From Phormidesmis priestleyi (GTDB lineage: Bacteria; Cyanobacteriota; Cyanobacteriia; Phormidesmidales; Phormidesmidaceae), in the NCBI GenBank assembly GCA_003242115.1, contig QBMP01000105.1, positions 1-13,510 on the forward strand: a stretch of 13,510 nt of DNA, given 5' to 3'. This document shows positions 12,411 to 13,510 of this stretch, piece after piece. Positions within the stretch are counted from its first letter, which is position 1. The number at the start of each line of letters is the position of its first letter. The notes below the pieces were generated by a model, which made no database searches, was not told the origin of the DNA, and worked only from the letters and a program-made list of their open reading frames with translations. A program made the translations under genes and the position numbers.

Positions 12411-13510
12411 ATGCGGTTTTCTCTCCAGCTACAAAGATCAACTAAATGGGTAAAGGATCGGTCGGGCAAAGCTATTACTGTGTTTGCTATTTTTGCAGGA
12501 GCGTTGGCGGTAATTAGCCCTGCACTTTCTCCAGACGGATGGGGGATCAATGCAGATACATCGGTAGTCACCAAGGTTGTTCAGGAATTGCCAGGAAACG
12601 TAACTAAGGAAACTACCATCACAACCAACTCAGGAAAAACAGTATGGGATTGGCTTGGTTTGCTAGGAGTACCGCTATCCCTGTTTTTACTAGGGGCTTG
12701 GTTCCAATCTCTTCAGCAGAAGCGGGCGGCGGCGGAAAAAGAAGCGCAGCGGAAACAATCTGAATATGAGACGAAAGAGGAGGTTTTGCAAGGCTATCTT
12801 GATCGTATATCGGTACTCTTGGTAGATAAAAATCTATTAGGAATTGCGGCTAAAGGAGATGCTACTTCTGAACAGAAAGAGTTGCTAACCGCTGCTGTTG
12901 ATGTTATCCGAGCTAGAACGCTATCTATTTTGCGAAGATTTGAGTTTGATGGCAGGCTCAAGGGGCATGTAATTCGCTTTCTGATAGATACGGAGATTAT
13001 TAGCAAATTAAAGCTCAATCTCAGCGGAGCTAACCTCAGCAATGCTGACCTTCGGGAGGCTGACCTTCGGGAGGCTAATCTGGGTACTGTCAACTTCACC
13101 CATGCCAATCTCAGCGGAGCTACATTCGACAGAGCCTTTCTTCAGGCTGCTAACTTCAGCGCAGCTAATCTCAGTTATGCCTCATTTTTTGATGCCAAAC
13201 TGAGTCGTGCTGATCTCAGCGGAGCTGACCTGAGCCGTTCCCTTCTCAGCGGTTCTAGGCTCGTTTCTGCCAACCTCAGCAGGGCTAACCTCAACGGAAC
13301 TATTCTCGGCCAATATACTGTAGAAAGTATTCAGTTTAATGGCATCACTACCCCAAGAATGCAATTTGAGAGTGCTGTCCTTATCGGTGCGGATCTCAGT
13401 GACGTTACCTCTGACGATGAGACTGAGTGGCCAATTAAGGAGCTGGTAATAAAAGCTCACGGTTCGCTCAAAATAGATGAAGAAAGGAAAAATTATCCAG
13501 TCAGGGCGAG
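12411..13510 (+). CDS. Membrane pentapeptide-repeat protein (partial, open at window edge)
   Basis: The frame from the ATG at 12411 stays open for 366 codons and leaves the window, so the C-terminus is missing. Order of parts: a membrane helix at about 21-39; a short loop; a second helix at about 81-98 (LGLLGVPLSLFLLGAWF); a charged coiled coil (about 99-126); a conserved-looking segment DRISVLLVDKNLLG (131-144) with RARTLSILRRFEFDG (167-181); pentapeptide repeats A(N/D)LSG and similar from about 201 to 300, with a last copy near 335-340. I recall this layout from a common cyanobacterial family of unknown function. An in-frame TAA directly before the ATG region fixes the upstream limit. AAAGG touches the ATG, an unusually close spacing. 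It follows the toxin-antitoxin pair. Confidence 0.85.
   Translation, partial: MRFSLQLQRSTKWVKDRSGKAITVFAIFAGALAVISPALSPDGWGINADTSVVTKVVQELPGNVTKETTITTNSGKTVWDWLGLLGVPLSLFLLGAWFQSLQQKRAAAEKEAQRKQSEYETKEEVLQGYLDRISVLLVDKNLLGIAAKGDATSEQKELLTAAVDVIRARTLSILRRFEFDGRLKGHVIRFLIDTEIISKLKLNLSGANLSNADLREADLREANLGTVNFTHANLSGATFDRAFLQAANFSAANLSYASFFDAKLSRADLSGADLSRSLLSGSRLVSANLSRANLNGTILGQYTVESIQFNGITTPRMQFESAVLIGADLSDVTSDDETEWPIKELVIKAHGSLKIDEERKNYPVRA
13044..13073 (+). repeat. Exact 15-bp tandem duplication in pentapeptide gene
   Basis: GCTGACCTTCGGGAG occurs twice back to back (13044-13058 and 13059-13073), encoding two identical ADLRE pentapeptides. Identity at DNA level suggests a recent duplication within the repeat region. 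Confidence 0.85.

Noticed and set aside
13182..13460. 92-codon minus-strand frame over the pentapeptide gene
   Set aside because: It is a mirror of the repeat-rich plus-strand gene, whose periodic codons keep the opposite strand open.

Overview
The window comes from a cyanobacterial chromosome. Photosynthesis genes are spread across it: the start of a D2-like psbD, then ycf4, a high-light-inducible protein and a psbQ-like gene. The HIP1 octamer GCGATCGC occurs at least 16 times in 13.5 kb, where about 0.2 would be expected by chance. InrS/CsoR-type metal sensors, SLH-domain proteins and membrane pentapeptide-repeat proteins are also typical of cyanobacteria. The genus cannot be fixed from sequence alone; a filamentous or Leptolyngbya/Synechococcus-like lineage would fit.

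Left part (1-3444): the first 18 codons of a psbD-like gene leave the window on the minus strand. It is divergent from ycf4 (photosystem I assembly). The 661-base gap between them holds AT-rich repeats, TTTACA/TGTAAA inverted half-sites and a coding-like minus-strand frame with no good start. After ycf4 come a lipoprotein cyclophilin and a beta-ketoacyl-ACP synthase, all on the plus strand and possibly co-transcribed.

Middle part (3706-7216): a secreted protein with three SLH domains followed by HEAT-like repeats converges on a CsoR/InrS-type metal-sensing repressor. A single-helix high-light-inducible protein follows. Beyond it lies about 500 bases of non-coding DNA with a 16-bp-stem hairpin and, directly beside it, a MITE-like element (about 135 bp, imperfect terminal inverted repeats, TATTA/CTATTAG flanking repeats, two internal 48-bp-spaced repeats).

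Right-middle part (7217-11102): a DUF362 gene and folP are divergent with start codons overlapping by two bases. FolP carries about 95 extra N-terminal residues. Then come a psbQ-like lipoprotein with an acidic/proline-rich C-terminal tail, and an FAD-dependent DAO/ThiO-like oxidoreductase. The terminator after psbQ ends exactly at the oxidoreductase's most likely start codon.

Right end (11195-13510): an overlapping PrlF-YhaV type II toxin-antitoxin pair with two TGAATTCA palindromes upstream. Last is a membrane pentapeptide-repeat gene that stays open to the window edge, so it is only partly present. I found no tRNA, rRNA, CRISPR array or intact transposase. Most genes belong to known families; the least expected points are the start/terminator arrangements, the domain extensions, the MITE-like element and the divergent D2 N-terminus.
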